A stretch of DNA of 7,424 nucleotides from assembly GCA_947503585.1 (NCBI GenBank), contig CANNEJ010000065.1, positions 1 to 7,424 on the forward strand. Direction: 5' to 3'. Source of the DNA: Anaerolineales bacterium. GTDB taxonomy: Bacteria; Chloroflexota; Anaerolineae; Anaerolineales; UBA11657. Every line of letters starts with the position of its first letter. Position 1 is the stretch's first letter. This document shows positions 6,132-7,424 of this stretch, one piece after another. A program made the position numbers and the translations under genes. The notes beneath the pieces were generated by a model, which saw nothing but the letters and a program-made list of their open reading frames with translations, ran no database searches and had not been told where the DNA came from.

Positions 6132-6902
6132 ATGCAATCGCTGTTGGGTAAGGTAGCTGTGGTGACCGGGGGTGCGCGTGGAATTGGACGCGGGATAGCC
6201 TTGTGCTTGGCCCAAGAAGGCGCCAATATCGTTGTCAATGATCTGCGGGCGGTCGATTCACGCGGTGTGGTGCTTGAAATTGAGCAGATGGCTCAGCTGG
6301 CGCTTGCCTTTGAGGCAGATGTTTCGGATCGTGGCCAAGTCACCGCGCTTTACGAGGCTGCGCTATCACACTTTGGCCGCCTAGACATAATCGTTGCCAA
6401 CGCAGCAATTTCTATTCGGGAGCCAGTACTAGATGCCAACTGGCAAAATGTACTGCGAACACTCGAGGTTTCACAATTTGGAGTGTTCCATACATGTCAG
6501 TTGGGGGCTCAGCAGCTTGTGAAGCAGGGAAAGGGCGGAAAAATTCTTATCGTTAGCTCGATCCTCGCGGAAATACCCATGCCAACAAGTGCTGCCTACA
6601 ATATGGCTAAAGCAGCGATAAGCCACCTTGGCCGCACGATGGCTGCGGAGTTAGCCTGCCATCGGATCAATGTGAATATTATTGCGCCTGGACACATTGA
6701 TACACCAGGGGAGCGGCAATTTGCGAGTGAAGAACAACTCCAGCAAGCGTCTCAGAATATACCGTGGGGGCGACTGGGGACGGCCCACGCAATAGGGCGG
6801 GCGGTGGCATATCTTGCGAGTGAGGATGCTGATTACATTACTGGTACCACCTTGGTGGTTGATGGTGGCTACCGAATGGGTATGCGGCTCCCAAGTGATT
6901 AG
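6132..6902 (+). CDS. Short-chain dehydrogenase/reductase (classical SDR, sugar-dehydrogenase-like)
   Basis: The 256-residue protein is a complete classical SDR. The cofactor turn is VVTGGARGIGRG (TGGxxxGIG at 12-19). Asp37 after beta-2 (VVNDLR) suggests NAD(H) rather than NADP(H). EADVSD at 61-66 holds the adenine-binding Asp, and NAA at 90-92 replaces the common NAG. The catalytic residues are Ser143 (IVSS), Tyr156 and Lys160 (YNMAK), followed by IIAPGHIDTPG at 184-193 and the usual ending TGTTLVVDGGY. The closest functional types are glucose 1-dehydrogenase-like and 3-oxoacyl-reductase-like SDRs. Beside a lactonase-type amidohydrolase and a mutarotase-like protein, oxidation of a sugar or polyol is the most plausible job (inference). 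The gene is 123 bases after the amidohydrolase and has its own ribosome site and an operator-like dyad, so it may be transcribed separately as well as with the cluster. It is the last complete gene of the cluster. Confidence 0.93.
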   Translation: MQSLLGKVAVVTGGARGIGRGIALCLAQEGANIVVNDLRAVDSRGVVLEIEQMAQLALAFEADVSDRGQVTALYEAALSHFGRLDIIVANAAISIREPVLDANWQNVLRTLEVSQFGVFHTCQLGAQQLVKQGKGGKILIVSSILAEIPMPTSAAYNMAKAAISHLGRTMAAELACHRINVNIIAPGHIDTPGERQFASEEQLQQASQNIPWGRLGTAHAIGRAVAYLASEDADYITGTTLVVDGGYRMGMRLPSD

Positions 6903-7062
6903 AACTGTTCGGGGATTACAAAATATCTATTCGGTGACATAGCTTAGTTTATTAATGGCAACATGGGTTATGCATTGTGATGAGTGAAGAGATTGATGGC
7001 GGGGCAATGGAGTAAGTAGGCCGACCAACTGGCTGTGGGTAGTTTGCCCCACGAAAAACTAG

Positions 7063-7203
7063 GTGCTCGTAGGCGCAGGACGCGTTACGAGCCGATTCCC
7101 GGTTTTACTGGACCCCAAAGTAGAAGACATCCGCGCTGCGCTTCGGAGCCTAATTGATCTGTGGGTGATTCGGAATTGGCCCGTTTGGTACACGACCGCA
7201 TAA
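7063..7203 (+). pseudogene. Unrecognised 46-codon open frame, possible gene relic
   Basis: A GTG at 7063 directly after an in-frame TAG opens a frame to a TAA at 7201-7203. The middle, FPVLLDPKVEDIRAALRSLID, is amphipathic and looks like real protein, the kind of helix found near the C-terminus of many enzymes. The ends do not look like a complete protein and there is no ribosome site. It could be a surviving piece of a decayed gene. I cannot name the family. Confidence 0.22.
7065..7092. repeat. 7-bp perfect inverted repeat with 14-nt loop
   Basis: GCTCGTA (7065-7071) is matched by TACGAGC (7086-7092). Inside the loop, CGC (7074-7076) can pair with GCG (7082-7084), giving an imperfect longer hairpin. 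No T-run follows, so it is not a clear intrinsic terminator. It could be an operator or the trace of a mobile-element end. Confidence 0.3.
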
Positions 7204-7204
7204 T
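7176..7204 (+). promoter_or_regulatory. Weak promoter-like pair upstream of the MBL-fold gene
   Basis: TTGGCC at 7176-7181 (4/6) and CATAAT at 7199-7204 (5/6) are 17 bases apart and lie about 140 bases before ATG 7344. The spacing is ideal, but the -35 match is poor and the leader would be long. Confidence 0.18.
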
Positions 7205-7343
7205 TTATGTAGCTATTACCTGCGCTTGCAGCTTGACGAGCCGTGCCCCAAGAATCCAAGGCGCTAGAAAGGTTCCGCTTGTACTGCTGACTGAAACATC
7301 CGAGCTGCGTCCCAACCCTGTCCATCAGCGATAATGGGGGCGC

Positions 7344-7424
7344 ATGCGCAGGGAAACGGCGTGGCACACCATCCGGCAGCTGGACGCGGACACCTATCAA
7401 ATCAGCGAGCCGCTCGGTGCGGTG
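7344..7424 (+). CDS. N-terminus of a probable MBL-fold metallo-hydrolase (3' end outside window)
   Basis: From ATG 7344 the frame is open for 27 codons to the window end. The segment WHTIRQLDADTYQISEPLG (residues 7-25) has the layout of the first two beta strands of many metallo-beta-lactamase-fold hydrolases, which open with a 'W/F-x-V-x-x-L-D-D-x-T-Y-x-I-S-E' pattern. The metal-binding HxHxDH motif would lie further downstream, outside the window, so the function is not testable here. An in-frame TAA at 7332-7334 limits the start to this ATG. A GGGGG run at 7336-7340 may serve as ribosome site, although three bases is a short spacing. The gene is 441 bases from the SDR stop and probably forms a separate unit. 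Confidence 0.58.
   Translation, partial: MRRETAWHTIRQLDADTYQISEPLGAV

Larger units (their letters stand above)
6903..7343. other. Gene-poor 3' flank of the cluster
   Basis: The first 80 bases or so are AT-rich by eye, and then GC rises. No terminator with a T-run follows the SDR stop. The stretch holds an 11-codon ATG frame (6980-7015, too small to call), a GTG-started frame at 7063-7203 described separately, an inverted repeat at 7065-7092 and a weak promoter-like pair before the MBL gene. A minus-strand frame across 7059-7400 has no recognisable motif, is rich in Arg, Ser and Thr, and overlaps the MBL start, so it is not counted as a gene. Confidence 0.5.

Noticed and set aside
7040..7061. 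TAGTTT...AAACTA hairpin as a terminator
   Set aside because: Only six weak, AT-rich pairs with a 10-base loop and no T-run after it.
7059..7400. Minus-strand open frame of 113 codons
   Set aside because: No recognisable motif, and the Arg/Ser/Thr-rich composition is typical of antisense frames. It overlaps the + strand start of the MBL-like gene, which has a family-like N-terminus.

Overview
The window is a gene-dense stretch of bacterial DNA, moderately GC-rich by eye. All six complete genes lie on the + strand and look like one catabolic cluster. They have bacterial start signals, short gaps and one stop/start overlap. The host cannot be named from the sequence. The mixture of Shine-Dalgarno and apparently leaderless or coupled starts, together with many sugar-type enzymes, would suit a free-living heterotroph such as a Chloroflexota-like lineage, but that is a guess. 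There is no integrase, transposase, CRISPR array, tRNA or rRNA in view.

Layout. Positions 1-101 hold the last codons of a + strand gene whose C-terminus resembles the closing beta-sandwich strand of many glycoside hydrolases. Positions 102-550 are a gene-poor flank. It contains a possible 35-codon ORF whose ATG overlaps the preceding stop (TAATG), a short inverted repeat, and a decayed 3' fragment of a D-cysteine desulfhydrase/ACC-deaminase-type gene on the minus strand. A promoter-like element sits directly before the first complete gene. The core runs from 590 to 6902: a DUF4432 aldose-epimerase-like protein, an M20 metallo-hydrolase, a Gfo/Idh/MocA oxidoreductase, a class V PLP aminotransferase-fold enzyme, an Amidohydro_2 (lactonase-type) hydrolase and a short-chain dehydrogenase. 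Positions 6903-7343 are a second gene-poor flank with an unrecognised short open frame and an inverted repeat. At 7344 an MBL-fold-like hydrolase begins and runs off the end.

How the genes may work together (inference). A mutarotase-like protein, two NAD(P)-dependent sugar/polyol-type oxidoreductases and a lactonase-type amidohydrolase make the kind of set used in oxidative, non-phosphorylating sugar degradation (sugar to lactone to acid). The M20 hydrolase and the PLP enzyme add deacylation and nitrogen or C-N chemistry. A possible substrate is therefore an N-acylated amino sugar, amino-cyclitol or sugar/amino-acid conjugate. No named pathway that I know has exactly this set, and no transporter, kinase or regulator lies inside the window, so the substrate stays open. 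The core sits between two gene-poor flanks holding broken genes, which suggests an accessory cassette placed into a decaying region.
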